DNA from: Eubacteriales bacterium
GTDB lineage: Bacteria > Bacillota > Clostridia > Oscillospirales > Oscillospiraceae
Reading direction: 5' to 3'
DNA length: 38,647 bases
Assembly (NCBI GenBank): GCA_030539285.1
Contig: JAUNSH010000027.1
Location: 1 to 38,647, forward strand
The notes under the pieces are model-generated. The model had not been told where the DNA came from. It saw only the letters and a list, made by a program, of their open reading frames with translations, and did not search any database. Positions 22,938 to 29,515 of this stretch are shown piece after piece. Position 1 is the first letter of the stretch; each line of letters begins with the position of its first letter. A program made the position numbers and the translations under genes.

Positions 22938-23519
22938 ATGTTTATCAAGAACTGGAAAAAGGAGATATTTACGATTCCCAATTTGCTGAGCCTGTTTCGG
23001 CTGCTGCTGATCCCCGTTTATGCCACTGTGTACCTGAATGCCACAGAAAGCTATCAGTTTATCCTGGCGGGTGTCATTCTGGCAGTTTCCTGTCTGACGG
23101 ACATGATCGATGGAAAGATCGCCAGAAAGTACAACATGATCACCACTCTCGGTAAAGTCCTGGACCCTCTGGCTGATAAGCTCACCCAATTGACACTGAC
23201 CATCTGCCTCAGCATGAAGTACCCTGTGCTGTATCCTGTCCTGGGGCTGTTTGTCATCAAAGAGCTGTTCCAGCTTGTGCTGGGCGTGGTGTTCCTGCGC
23301 AGGGGAAAGATGCTGCCAGGAGCGCTTATGGCCGGTAAGGTCTGCACGACCATCCTGTTTATCAGTCTAATTGCCTTGGTTCTGATGCCGAACATCAATC
23401 CCGCACTCGTAAAAGTGATTGCCGCGGTTGACGCCCTGTTCCTGACAATTTCCTTTGTCAGCTATGCCATGGCTTATTTCGGAAAAAACGTCAAGGTTCA
23501 GGACATCGGATCAGAATGA
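22938..23519 (+). CDS. pgsA: CDP-alcohol phosphatidyltransferase, PgsA-like
   Basis: Integral membrane enzyme of phospholipid synthesis, probably making phosphatidylglycerol phosphate from CDP-diacylglycerol and glycerol 3-phosphate. The family signature D-x2-DG-x2-AR-x8-G-x3-D-x3-D is complete: it starts at DMIDGKIARKYN (about residue 55) and runs to GKVLDPLADK. There are about five to six membrane helices over 193 residues, a normal length. GGAGG precedes the ATG. It has its own promoter and terminator, so it is a single-gene unit. A different alcohol substrate (cardiolipin synthesis, for example) cannot be excluded from sequence alone. Confidence 0.87.
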   Translation: MFIKNWKKEIFTIPNLLSLFRLLLIPVYATVYLNATESYQFILAGVILAVSCLTDMIDGKIARKYNMITTLGKVLDPLADKLTQLTLTICLSMKYPVLYPVLGLFVIKELFQLVLGVVFLRRGKMLPGALMAGKVCTTILFISLIALVLMPNINPALVKVIAAVDALFLTISFVSYAMAYFGKNVKVQDIGSE

Positions 23520-23540
23520 CCCGATCACAGCATAATAATA

Positions 23541-23578
23541 CGGCGGCTCAAATGAACTGAGCCGCCGTGTTCCTTTGT
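23541..23578 (+). terminator. Intrinsic terminator after pgsA
   Basis: CGGCGGCTCA (23541-23550) and TGAGCCGCCG (23558-23567) form a perfect 10-bp stem with a 7-base loop, followed by TGTTCCTTTG. On the - strand the stem would also close the possible transcript from 23674. Confidence 0.8.
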
Positions 23579-23753
23579 CCTCTCTTTCGGGGAAACAGCG
23601 TGTCACGGGTACGCCGTCGGGTTATCCGCAGATATTTCCACGGCATCGGCTTTCCCCATTGCTTCCCTCGCTGTAAGTATAGTATACCAGATCTTTTTGG
23701 TAATTGGTGAAGAATTCTTGAACAATCGTCAAAAAGAATTCGACAAAATGTAC

Positions 23754-23780
23754 AAAAAAGGACAGCACAAATGGCTGTCC
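23754..23780 (-). terminator. Terminator of the small membrane-protein gene
   Basis: Read on the - strand, GGACAGC-7-GCTGTCC (stem within 23760-23780) is followed directly by six T residues (23754-23759). It lies just past the stop codon at 23789. Confidence 0.85.
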
Positions 23781-23788
23781 TCCCAGTA

Positions 23789-24193
23789 TCAGCTTGGATA
23801 TACGTTGCTCAGCAGAAGCAGCAGCGGCAGCGCCAGGGTGAAAATGCTGATGGCCCAGGAATACATGGCCTTTCTGGAACAAAACATAAGCACCAAGCAT
23901 CCGACCGTCAGTGCCAGAGGTCCCATCACCGCCATATTCCGGCTGATATACTGGGCGAATTCCCCGGTGGCCTGCAGGTTGATCCCGACCTGCTCCGGCA
24001 GGTGCTCCCGGTTGTAGGCTGCCAGCTTCAGCGCATAGTAGACCACTGGCGTAGCCATCACAAACTTCCTCAGCCGGAACAGCCAGATGCCGATCAGGTT
24101 GATAATGTGATTGATCTTCCCAATCACTGTCTTCACTTTTTCCATACCCGTCTGGGGTTTCATTTCATTAACAGAAGCACCGGCGTTTTCCAT
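23789..24193 (-). CDS. Small membrane protein of unknown function
   Basis: A 134-residue protein with a soluble N-terminal part (about 1-40) and three hydrophobic segments at roughly 43-60 (KFVMATPVVYYALKLAAY), 87-106 (MAVMGPLALTVGCLVLMF) and 112-131 (WAISIFTLALPLLLLLSN). No family is recognised. GGGAGGC precedes the ATG at 24193 and a textbook terminator follows, so it is a monocistronic unit. The 157-base gap upstream to 24350 is shared with a divergent small gene and holds the promoters. Confidence 0.75.
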   Translation of the reverse strand: MENAGASVNEMKPQTGMEKVKTVIGKINHIINLIGIWLFRLRKFVMATPVVYYALKLAAYNREHLPEQVGINLQATGEFAQYISRNMAVMGPLALTVGCLVLMFCSRKAMYSWAISIFTLALPLLLLLSNVYPS

Positions 24194-24350
24194 ATACTGC
24201 CTCCCTCGTTTCTTTTTCGCATTGTACCACAGATCTCAGCCCAAAGCAAGTGAACAATCCATGACATTCCGGGACCGGATGCATATTAGATCCGTTTTAT
24301 TGTACCATTTGTCTGCTATACTCTCCTCAGAAACATAAGGAGGGTATCCA

Positions 24351-24518
24351 ATGAAGCTTTTTGCCCGGAACACACATCTTCACATCTATCACGCCATGGG
24401 ACGGCAGACCGTGGCACACAGCCAACACATCACGCAGAAAAACGTGGACGTTGCCGTGATCCTTGCCTCCATAGCGGGCCTGCTCAGCGCCATGGCATTT
24501 CTGATCACGATGTCGTAA
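24351..24518 (+). CDS. 55-residue single-span membrane protein, unknown function
   Basis: Begins MKLFARNTHLHIYHAMG, is rich in His and basic residues in the first 30 positions, and has one hydrophobic segment at about 33-52 (VDVAVILASIAGLLSAMAFL). TAAGGAGGGT (24337-24346) gives a very strong ribosome site, and TATACT at 24317-24322 is a likely -10 element. It ends inside the convergent metallophosphoesterase gene (overlap 24505-24518). No family recognised. The strong translation signal and good hydrophobic helix argue for a real small protein. Confidence 0.65.
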   Translation: MKLFARNTHLHIYHAMGRQTVAHSQHITQKNVDVAVILASIAGLLSAMAFLITMS

Positions 24519-25002
24519 TCAAATCAGTTTCTCGCAGAATCCTGCAGGTTTCGATCCTTCCGTCCCGGGTTTCAATGATGCCGGCGCTACCTCCGTAATA
24601 GCCGCAGCTTCCCGGATTCATGACCCACATGCCATCTTCTTCCCGGTGACAGTCGGCGGCATGGGTGTGCCCATACAGGACTGCGTCTACCTTTGCGGCC
24701 CTGGCATCCTTCAGCAGGGCGCCTATGCCCATTTTGACCTGATGCCTGTGGCCATGGGTCATATATATCCGCACGCCGCAGACACTGTCAACAAGGATCT
24801 CGGGCTGGCCGGGCGGGCAGCGATAGCGGTCGCAGTTGCCCGGCACCTGATAAAACGGGATGCGGGGAAATAATTCCTTCAGTGCAATTCCATCATCAAA
24901 ATAATCTCCGAGGTGGATCAGGGCATCCGGCTTGATTGTCTCCACGCACAGCCGCATAAACCGAAGCGCGGAATGGGAATCCGACAGCACCAGAATCGTC
25001 AT
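24505..25002 (-). CDS. Metallophosphoesterase, YfcE/MJ0936 family
   Basis: Cytosolic phosphodiesterase of the calcineurin-like family. All the metal-ligand motifs are present: VLSDSH (1-10), HLGDYFDD (31-38), PGNCDR (54-59), THGHRH (82-87) and YGHTHA (109-114). The C-terminal MNPGSCG loop is typical of YfcE proteins, and 165 residues is the usual length. Members hydrolyse model phosphodiesters; the natural substrate is unknown. GGGAGG precedes the ATG, and a consensus promoter lies about 100 bases upstream, giving an unusually long leader. Confidence 0.9.
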   Translation of the reverse strand: MTILVLSDSHSALRFMRLCVETIKPDALIHLGDYFDDGIALKELFPRIPFYQVPGNCDRYRCPPGQPEILVDSVCGVRIYMTHGHRHQVKMGIGALLKDARAAKVDAVLYGHTHAADCHREEDGMWVMNPGSCGYYGGSAGIIETRDGRIETCRILRETDLITTS

Positions 25003-25109
25003 AGAGGTCCTCCCTGTTCAGTCTGTGTGTAAAACCACCGGTTCATACAGCCCGGAGCCAAGCCACTTTTTTCCGAAATAGCCAGAATACGACGTGCAGC
25101 TACCATCAA

Positions 25110-25137
25110 ATTATACCACGTATGCCGCATCTGTCAA
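25110..25137 (-). promoter_or_regulatory. Main-sigma-factor promoter of the metallophosphoesterase gene
   Basis: On the - strand, TTGACA (25132-25137) and TATAAT (25110-25115) are perfect consensus hexamers separated by 16 bases. The leader to the ATG at 25002 is about 100 bases. I see no known riboswitch in it. Confidence 0.8.
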
Positions 25138-25180
25138 GAACAGAGCCGCTCTGAATGCTGGGCCCCAATAAACAGTAGTC

Positions 25181-25208
25181 ACATTTCTTCCAGCTGGCGC
25201 ATACGCTA
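25181..25208 (+). promoter_or_regulatory. Candidate sigma-K-type promoter for the three-small-protein cassette
   Basis: AC (25181-25182), 17 bases, CATACGCTA (25200-25208). It matches the element at 20602-20629 base for base in spacing and in the blocks CACATTT, GCGCATA and CTATT. Confidence 0.55.
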
Positions 25209-25244
25209 TTGTATGAAACTCTACCTGTCGGGAGGGATACTGGT

Positions 25245-25466
25245 ATGCAGCAGATACCGGATATGAGTGAATTGGTTCGTCTGGCACAAACTCCAGCCGG
25301 ACAGCAGTTGATCACGCTGCTTCAAAAACAGGGCGGTCCCCAATTGCAGCAAGCCATCGCAAGCGCTGCCGGGGGAGATTACACCCGGGCAAAGGAAATT
25401 CTGTCAGAGCTTCTTTCTTCCCCGGAAGCGCAGACGTTGTTAAAGGAACTGGAGGGGCAGAAATGA
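25245..25466 (+). CDS. Small helical protein of unknown function (cassette protein 1)
   Basis: A 73-residue soluble, helical protein starting MQQIPDMSELVRLAQTPAG. The start is set by GGAGGG (25231-25236); an in-frame ATG at 25209 overlaps the promoter's downstream edge and has no ribosome site. The sequence contains a Gly/Ala-rich centre (AIASAAGGDY) and a Leu/Ser-rich amphipathic end. The stop overlaps the next start (ATGA). It shares the style LxxLLxxPxxxxLLxxL with the next protein, so the two may be related. Confidence 0.7.
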   Translation: MQQIPDMSELVRLAQTPAGQQLITLLQKQGGPQLQQAIASAAGGDYTRAKEILSELLSSPEAQTLLKELEGQK

Positions 25467-25813
25467 GCGAGCTGGAAGAGAAACTGGGCACGATTCTGTC
25501 TAATCCGCAGCTGATGCAGCAGATCGCGTCCATGGCACAGGCCCTTGGACAGTCGCCGGAACCACCGGCGCCCCAGCCAAAGGCACCCCCAACGCCTTCC
25601 CTGCCCGATCCTGCCATGCTGCAGAGCCTTTCTGGAATGCTCCAGGCTGGCCACATTGATCAGGAGCAGCGAGAACTGCTGCGTGCCTTGTCACCATTTC
25701 TGAGTCAGGCTCGAATTGGAAAACTGGAGCGGGCTATGCGGGCAGCAAAAATGGCGGGTTTCGCGTCAGTTCTGCTGAGATCCGGCGGACTGAATCTCTT
25801 TGGTGGGAGGTAA
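25463..25813 (+). CDS. Helical protein of unknown function (cassette protein 2)
   Basis: 116 residues. An N-terminal helix (EEKLGTILSNPQLMQQIASMAQ) is followed by a Pro-rich hinge (about 33-52), then helical repeats of the type LSGMLQAGHIDQEQRELLRALSPFL ending in a basic segment (RIGKLERAMRAAKMAG). No family name is assigned. It overlaps the previous gene by four bases, with a weak GGGGCAG site, and is followed three bases later by cassette protein 3. Confidence 0.7.
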   Translation: MSELEEKLGTILSNPQLMQQIASMAQALGQSPEPPAPQPKAPPTPSLPDPAMLQSLSGMLQAGHIDQEQRELLRALSPFLSQARIGKLERAMRAAKMAGFASVLLRSGGLNLFGGR

Positions 25814-25816
25814 GAC

Positions 25817-26176
25817 ATGTATAATCGTTATATACCCCAGCCAGACGGCTCCTATCGAAGAAACCGGATGCAGGAGTCACAGCGTCCGGCTTCGCCGCCC
25901 GGGCAGCAGCAGTCACCACCGGAAGCACATGCCAACGTACATCCTTCGCAGGAGAAAGACGGTGTACCACTGTATCAGAGCAACGAACAGTCAGCACCGA
26001 GAAGAAGAAATACATCCACGCCGACTTCTGCCGGCAGCTTTTTGCGCCGGCTCCTGCCCGGAAACCTCGACACCGAAGACCTTTTAGTCGTTGTGCTTCT
26101 GCTCCTTATGGCGGGAGACTGTGAGGAGGACCGCAACACGGCGCTTTTAACCTTGGCACTTTACCTGTTCCTGTAG
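25817..26176 (+). CDS. Pro/Gln/Arg-rich protein with an acidic hydrophobic tail (cassette protein 3)
   Basis: 119 residues. The first about 80 are low-complexity, rich in Pro, Gln, Ser and Arg (MYNRYIPQPDGSYRRNRMQ; SAPRRRNTSTPTSAGS) and look disordered. The last 35 contain two very hydrophobic stretches (LLVVVLLLLMAGD and TALLTLALYLFL) separated by acidic DCEEDR. Such an arrangement would suit an adaptor that binds a membrane or coat surface with its tail. GGGAGG precedes the ATG. It is the last gene of the operon. No function is claimed. Confidence 0.7.
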   Translation: MYNRYIPQPDGSYRRNRMQESQRPASPPGQQQSPPEAHANVHPSQEKDGVPLYQSNEQSAPRRRNTSTPTSAGSFLRRLLPGNLDTEDLLVVVLLLLMAGDCEEDRNTALLTLALYLFL

Positions 26177-26214
26177 AAGTACAGACAACGATCCAAATCT
26201 TTTTTCCAACAGGC

Positions 26215-26243
26215 TTGCAAGTAACGCCTTGTTTTGTTAAAAT
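26215..26243 (+). promoter_or_regulatory. Promoter of the FmdE-like gene
   Basis: TTGCAA (26215-26220), exactly 17 bases, TAAAAT (26238-26243). The roughly 75-base leader includes a GC-rich hairpin (CCGGC-TT-GCCGG near 26295-26306) immediately before the ribosome site. Confidence 0.65.
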
Positions 26244-26324
26244 GATTGGTAATCTCTAAAAAGGGGCAGTTTGCCTGCCTGTTTCCTCCGCACGCCGGCT
26301 TGCCGGGGGGAAGAAAGGATCAAA

Positions 26325-26894
26325 ATGGTTCGGAAACATATATATCGTCACCGTATTCGTAAATTCTGGGCAGACAGTGTCCGGTTTCACGGAAAGCCCT
26401 GCTCCGTTCTGGCACTGGGGGTGCGGGTCTGTGATACCGCCCTGCGCAAACTGAATCTGTCCGCACCAGAGCCGGAGCGGCTTGTGTGTGTTTCCGAGTA
26501 TGTGGGCTGCTGCACTGACGCCGTTCAGATTTGCCTGCACTGTACCGCCGGAAAGAAGCACCTGCTGTACTATAAAACAGGACGCCTGATTTTTACTATT
26601 TATGATCTGCACTCCGAAAACTCCGTCCGTATCTGTGTCAGACCGGAGGTCGTGGAATCCCTCCGGCAATTGCAGCCAGAGGAGGTTCTGACCATGCCGG
26701 AAGAGGCGCTATTCTACTTTGAAGAAGCGCACCCTCTTACGGAACGGACACGAAAGCGTGTTTGCCGCGCTTGTGATGCGCCTGCCGAGGGTGTCCCATA
26801 TCGGGATTCCGGCGTGCAGGACAGCCCGGACCAATTCCGTAAATTCGATCTTTCCGAAAACGATGCCTGCCGGGTCACCAGAAGGCGGAAATAA
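26325..26894 (+). CDS. FmdE-family protein with a degenerate zinc finger
   Basis: Resembles subunit E of formylmethanofuran dehydrogenase, a family found widely in anaerobes and often linked to molybdenum/tungsten enzymes. Residues about 18-110 carry the family core RFHGKPCSVLALGVRVCDTAL, YVGCCTDAVQICLHCTAGK and YYKTGRLIFTIYD. Near residue 148 VCRACDAPAEG gives the first CxxC of the usual zinc finger, but the second CxxC is not there. I checked the other frames and found no continuation. The start was placed at 26325 because AAAGGA precedes it; an in-frame ATG at 26271 does not have one. It is followed by an ATC-hydrolase family gene 69 bases downstream. Confidence 0.78.
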   Translation: MVRKHIYRHRIRKFWADSVRFHGKPCSVLALGVRVCDTALRKLNLSAPEPERLVCVSEYVGCCTDAVQICLHCTAGKKHLLYYKTGRLIFTIYDLHSENSVRICVRPEVVESLRQLQPEEVLTMPEEALFYFEEAHPLTERTRKRVCRACDAPAEGVPYRDSGVQDSPDQFRKFDLSENDACRVTRRRK

Positions 26895-26963
26895 GCATGT
26901 GAGGGCCAAAACGCCGGCCATGCGTCATTTGGTCGATCACATGATTACAAAGGAGCGTCAACC

Positions 26964-27458
26964 ATGAGCCGAGTACACAATGAACCGAAATATAAAAACA
27001 GCCTGCTCCAGGCGATCCGCGCACAGCTGGAGCACCGGGCCTTCTGGCTGTACCTCCTGTGCGACGAAGCTGCTAAACGCGGACTTGACCCCAGGGATTT
27101 CGGCAGTGCCGCTGTTAAGCGCTGCGGACTTTCTCAGGGGGCGGATCTCGTAAAAAAAGGAAGAACCGACAGCTTAAAGGGCCTGAAAAAGACGCTGTTT
27201 TCCAAGCCCGCTCAGCTTGTTTTTGAGATGGATATTCTGAAAAGCACGGATGACGCCCTGGACATCGATTTCCACTATTGCCCGCTGGTGAAGGCGTGGC
27301 AGAATGCCGGCTGCTCTGACGAGGAAATCGCTATGCTCTGCGACATTGCCATGTGCGGTGACCACGGCATCGGGGAATGCTATGGCAGTGTTCTGGAACT
27401 GCCCCGGTGCATTGCCAAGGGCGATGATGTCTGCTCTCTTCGGTATCATAAAAAGTGA
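26964..27458 (+). CDS. L-2-amino-thiazoline-4-carboxylate hydrolase family protein
   Basis: 164 residues, cytosolic. The C-terminal half has the pattern of this family: DFHYCPLVKAWQNAGCSDEE, MLCDIAMCGDHGIGECYG, ELPRCIAKGDDVCSLRYHKK. Conserved Cys, His and Asp in these motifs are likely functional. The named reaction opens the thiazoline ring to give S-carbamoyl-cysteine, but most members are uncharacterised, so the substrate here is unknown. AAAGGAG (26950-26956) precedes the start. It follows the FmdE-like gene with no separate promoter seen, and ends before a strong terminator. Confidence 0.8.
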   Translation: MSRVHNEPKYKNSLLQAIRAQLEHRAFWLYLLCDEAAKRGLDPRDFGSAAVKRCGLSQGADLVKKGRTDSLKGLKKTLFSKPAQLVFEMDILKSTDDALDIDFHYCPLVKAWQNAGCSDEEIAMLCDIAMCGDHGIGECYGSVLELPRCIAKGDDVCSLRYHKK

Positions 27459-27503
27459 GATTCCAAGCCGTAACCCATTTTTCTGGCTACGCAATTGCAT
27501 AGA

Positions 27504-27547
27504 AAAACCACTGAGGGAGTGCCGAACGGTTCATCCTCAGTGGTTTT
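27504..27547 (+). terminator. Long-stem terminator after the ATC-hydrolase family gene
   Basis: AAAACCACTGAGG (27504-27516) and CCTCAGTGGTTTT (27535-27547) form a perfect 13-bp stem with T-tract on the + side and A-tract on the other. It can serve both directions. Confidence 0.9.
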
Positions 27548-27627
27548 CTCATTCATCAGTCAAAGAGAGTTCAGCAGGCCAATCTCATTTCAATGCCTGC
27601 CATTGCGGGAGAGCCAAGAGAAAACTT

Positions 27628-27708
27628 TCATTTTCTTCTGACGATCTCGGTGATTCCGTTTTGGACCTGCAACAGGTTCCAGTTACGACGGTCTGGCTGC
27701 CATTGCAC
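27628..27708 (-). CDS. Possible 26-residue peptide downstream of the ybaN-like gene
   Basis: A GTG at 27706-27708 lies nine bases after AAAAGGAG and opens MQWQPDRRNWNLLQVQNGIT followed by EIVRRK and TGA. The frame stays open further upstream into the ybaN-like gene without an ATG, and the sequence has protein-like composition (Trp, Arg, Asn), so it could also be a remnant of a longer gene. An overlapping ATG in another frame gives only nine codons. No family recognised. Confidence 0.25.
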   Translation of the reverse strand: MQWQPDRRNWNLLQVQNGITEIVRRK

Positions 27709-27751
27709 GCATAGGGACTCCTTTTCACAAATCAGATGTCGGGTATCTTTC

Positions 27752-28153
27752 TTATTCCCCCTGTGGCTCTGGCTGGATGCCGGTTTGGATTGTTTTCACG
27801 CCGAACAGAAAATACAGCAGATGGAATATCCATACGCAGCACAGCACAGTTCTCCCCACCGGTACCTGGCGCATCATGGGAAGGCCGATACTCATGAGAA
27901 GCGTTACGGTAATCATGATCCGCACCTTGGTTTTCTTTGGCATCCCTTTACCCTGGAGATAGCTTTCCAGATTATCCTTGTAAAGCCGGGTGCCTGTAAA
28001 CCAGGTATTTAGTTTTTCTGAGCTTCTGCCAAAACAAAAGGCGGCAAGCAGCAAAAACGGGAACGCTGGAAGCAGTGGCAGTACCGCCCCCAGGGCGCCC
28101 AGTCGAACGCCGACACATCCCAGCGTAATATAGAGGATTTTTTTAATGTTCAT
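27752..28153 (-). CDS. YbaN-like (DUF454) small membrane protein
   Basis: 133 residues with several hydrophobic segments: about 5-35 (LYITLGCVGVRLGALGAVLP, LLPAFPFLLLAAFCFG) and about 80-120. The family signature is the N-terminal GxxxxxLGxxGxxLPLLPxxPFLLLAAxCFxRSS, followed by a soluble loop with the WF-x-TRLYKDN motif. The role of this family is not known. The start is at 28153, where GGAGAAGGAACC precedes ATG; the longer open frame to 28252 runs inside the upstream gene. It overlaps the YgbA-like gene by four bases, so it is translationally coupled. Confidence 0.82.
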   Translation of the reverse strand: MNIKKILYITLGCVGVRLGALGAVLPLLPAFPFLLLAAFCFGRSSEKLNTWFTGTRLYKDNLESYLQGKGMPKKTKVRIMITVTLLMSIGLPMMRQVPVGRTVLCCVWIFHLLYFLFGVKTIQTGIQPEPQGE

Positions 28154-28485
28154 GGTTCCTTCTCCAATCGTATCTTTTCTTTTTGGGTTTCGATTGCATG
28201 GCGAATAGCCACAATGGGGTGGTAAAAAATCATCCTGGGGCCGGAAAAGCACATTACTCCCCGGATCTTTGCCTGCATTTCCGACTTATAGCAGTGTACA
28301 CGGCAGTTGGAACAGAAGGTTTTCGTCTCCATAAAGGGGCATTTGTCGCTGCGGTTCCGGGCGTAGGCATTCAGAGCGGCACAATCTGGACAAAGTGTTT
28401 TGCCGCCGTGGTTTTTTCGGCAGTACAGCGCGATCATCTGGCAGACGAGCTGCTTTTCCCGCTCCCGCTTAGTCTGGGTATCCAT
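28150..28485 (-). CDS. YgbA-like protein (nitrous-oxide-stimulated promoter family)
   Basis: 111-residue Cys-rich cytosolic protein. Cysteines occur in TLCPDCAALNAY, DKCPFMETKTFCSNCRVHCY and VMCFSG; the fixed pattern suggests a metal or iron-sulfur site. The end FSGPRMIFYHPIVAIRHAIE is the most typical family motif. In enterobacteria ygbA responds to nitric oxide; the molecular role is unclear. The start at 28485 overlaps by one base the stop of the broken ABC gene (TGATG) and is preceded by GGGAG. It was therefore the third gene of the - strand operon and may still be translated. Confidence 0.82.
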   Translation of the reverse strand: MDTQTKREREKQLVCQMIALYCRKNHGGKTLCPDCAALNAYARNRSDKCPFMETKTFCSNCRVHCYKSEMQAKIRGVMCFSGPRMIFYHPIVAIRHAIETQKEKIRLEKEP

Positions 28486-29515
28486 CAGCTCACTCTCCCG
28501 TTTTCCACGCAGTAAATCCGGTCCGCGATCCGCATAGTGGAGGCTCGGTGGGATACCAGCACCACTGTTTTATCCTGCCCCTCTTCCCGAAGGGAACGAA
28601 GGATCACAGCCTCGTTCAGGCTGTCTAATACTAATACCTGATAAAACCATTTGGCTTTATCAGGTAGACACCGCCTTTGGCATTGTCGTATTCATGATTT
28701 TCGAAATAGAAAATCATGAATACCCGTCTCATTATGATCTTCATATAGAATACTTCAATTTGTTCCAAATTAAAGTTTTCTATTGAATATCAGTATAAAT
28801 TGCTGGTAGGCTCGTCCAGCAGCAGGAATGGCGCATCGTGAAGAAATGCCCGGGCCAACCCCAGCCGCTGCCGTTCTCCGCCGGAAAGGGAGTCTCCCAG
28901 TTCTCCCACCGGGGTGTTGTAGCCCTTTGGCAGGGTCATAATATAATCATGAACGGAGGCTTTTTTGCAGGCGTCCACGATTTCCTCGTCTGTGGCGTCC
29001 AGCTTGGCAATGCGGAGGTTATTTTTGATACTGTCATGGAACAGATGGGTCTGCTGGGTAACGCAGCTTTCCATACGGCGCAGATTGTCGGTATTGATCT
29101 CCCCCACCGGTTTTCCGGAAACACGAATACTTCCCTGCTGTGCTTCCCAGAAGCGCACAAAGAGCTTTAGAAGCGTGGATTTTCCGTTGCCGCTGCGTCC
29201 CATGATGCCAACAATCTGATTTTTGGGGATTTCTACAGATACGTTGTCCAATATGGTTTCCTCGTCATAGGTAAAGCTGACCTGTTCAGCAGCGGCACCG
29301 TTGAAGCAGACATCCTCCTGGCCGGATACATCCTCCACCACAGGCGTTTCTTCCAGGATATTCAGCACACGATTGCCAGCCGCGAAGGTATTTTGCAGGG
29401 TACTTCCCAGATTGGCAATATTAGCCGCCAGCGTGCACTATTGTAAGGTCACATTGCCGGCCACAAATTTCTTGCTTTCGCTGACCGCGGCGATTAAACG
29501 TCTATTGAGCATCAT
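28485..29515 (-). pseudogene. ABC exporter (fused membrane-ATPase type), disrupted three times
   Basis: Remains of one transporter read on the - strand. (1) N-terminus MLNRRLIAAVSESKKFVAG from 29512 (an additional ATG at 29515), then an in-frame TAG at 29438-29440. (2) The frame continues CTLAANIANLGSTLQ and jumps at once to the pre-ATPase linker NTFAAGNRVLNILEE, so about 250 residues of membrane domain are missing. (3) The ATPase domain has Walker A GRSGNGKSTLL, the LSGGERQRLG signature and Walker B FLLLDEPTSN, then is cut by a 167-bp element (28629-28795). Beyond the insert the frame resumes with DSLNEAVILRSL and VLVSHRASTMRIADR (H-loop) to the stop at 28485. No functional product is possible. 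The deletion length is inferred from family size. Confidence 0.85.
28626..28798. mobile_element. MITE-like element inserted in the ABC transporter gene
   Basis: Joining bases 28625 and 28796 restores the codons for LLDEPTSNLDSLNEAV, so the inserted DNA is defined exactly. TAA repeats at 28626-28628 and 28796-28798 look like a 3-bp target duplication (TA is also possible). The 167-bp element has terminal inverted repeats TACTAATA (28629-28636) and TATCAGTA (28788-28795), 7 of 8 matching. Inside are a hairpin with an 11-bp stem (28635-28645 with 28656-28666) and a perfect 15-bp hairpin (28688-28702 with 28709-28723). It has no coding capacity and is more AT-rich than its surroundings. Confidence 0.75.

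Noticed and set aside
26719-26967. Frameshifted continuation of the FmdE-like protein restoring its zinc finger
   Set aside because: The alternative frame has no second CxxC pair, so a simple frameshift does not explain the missing half.
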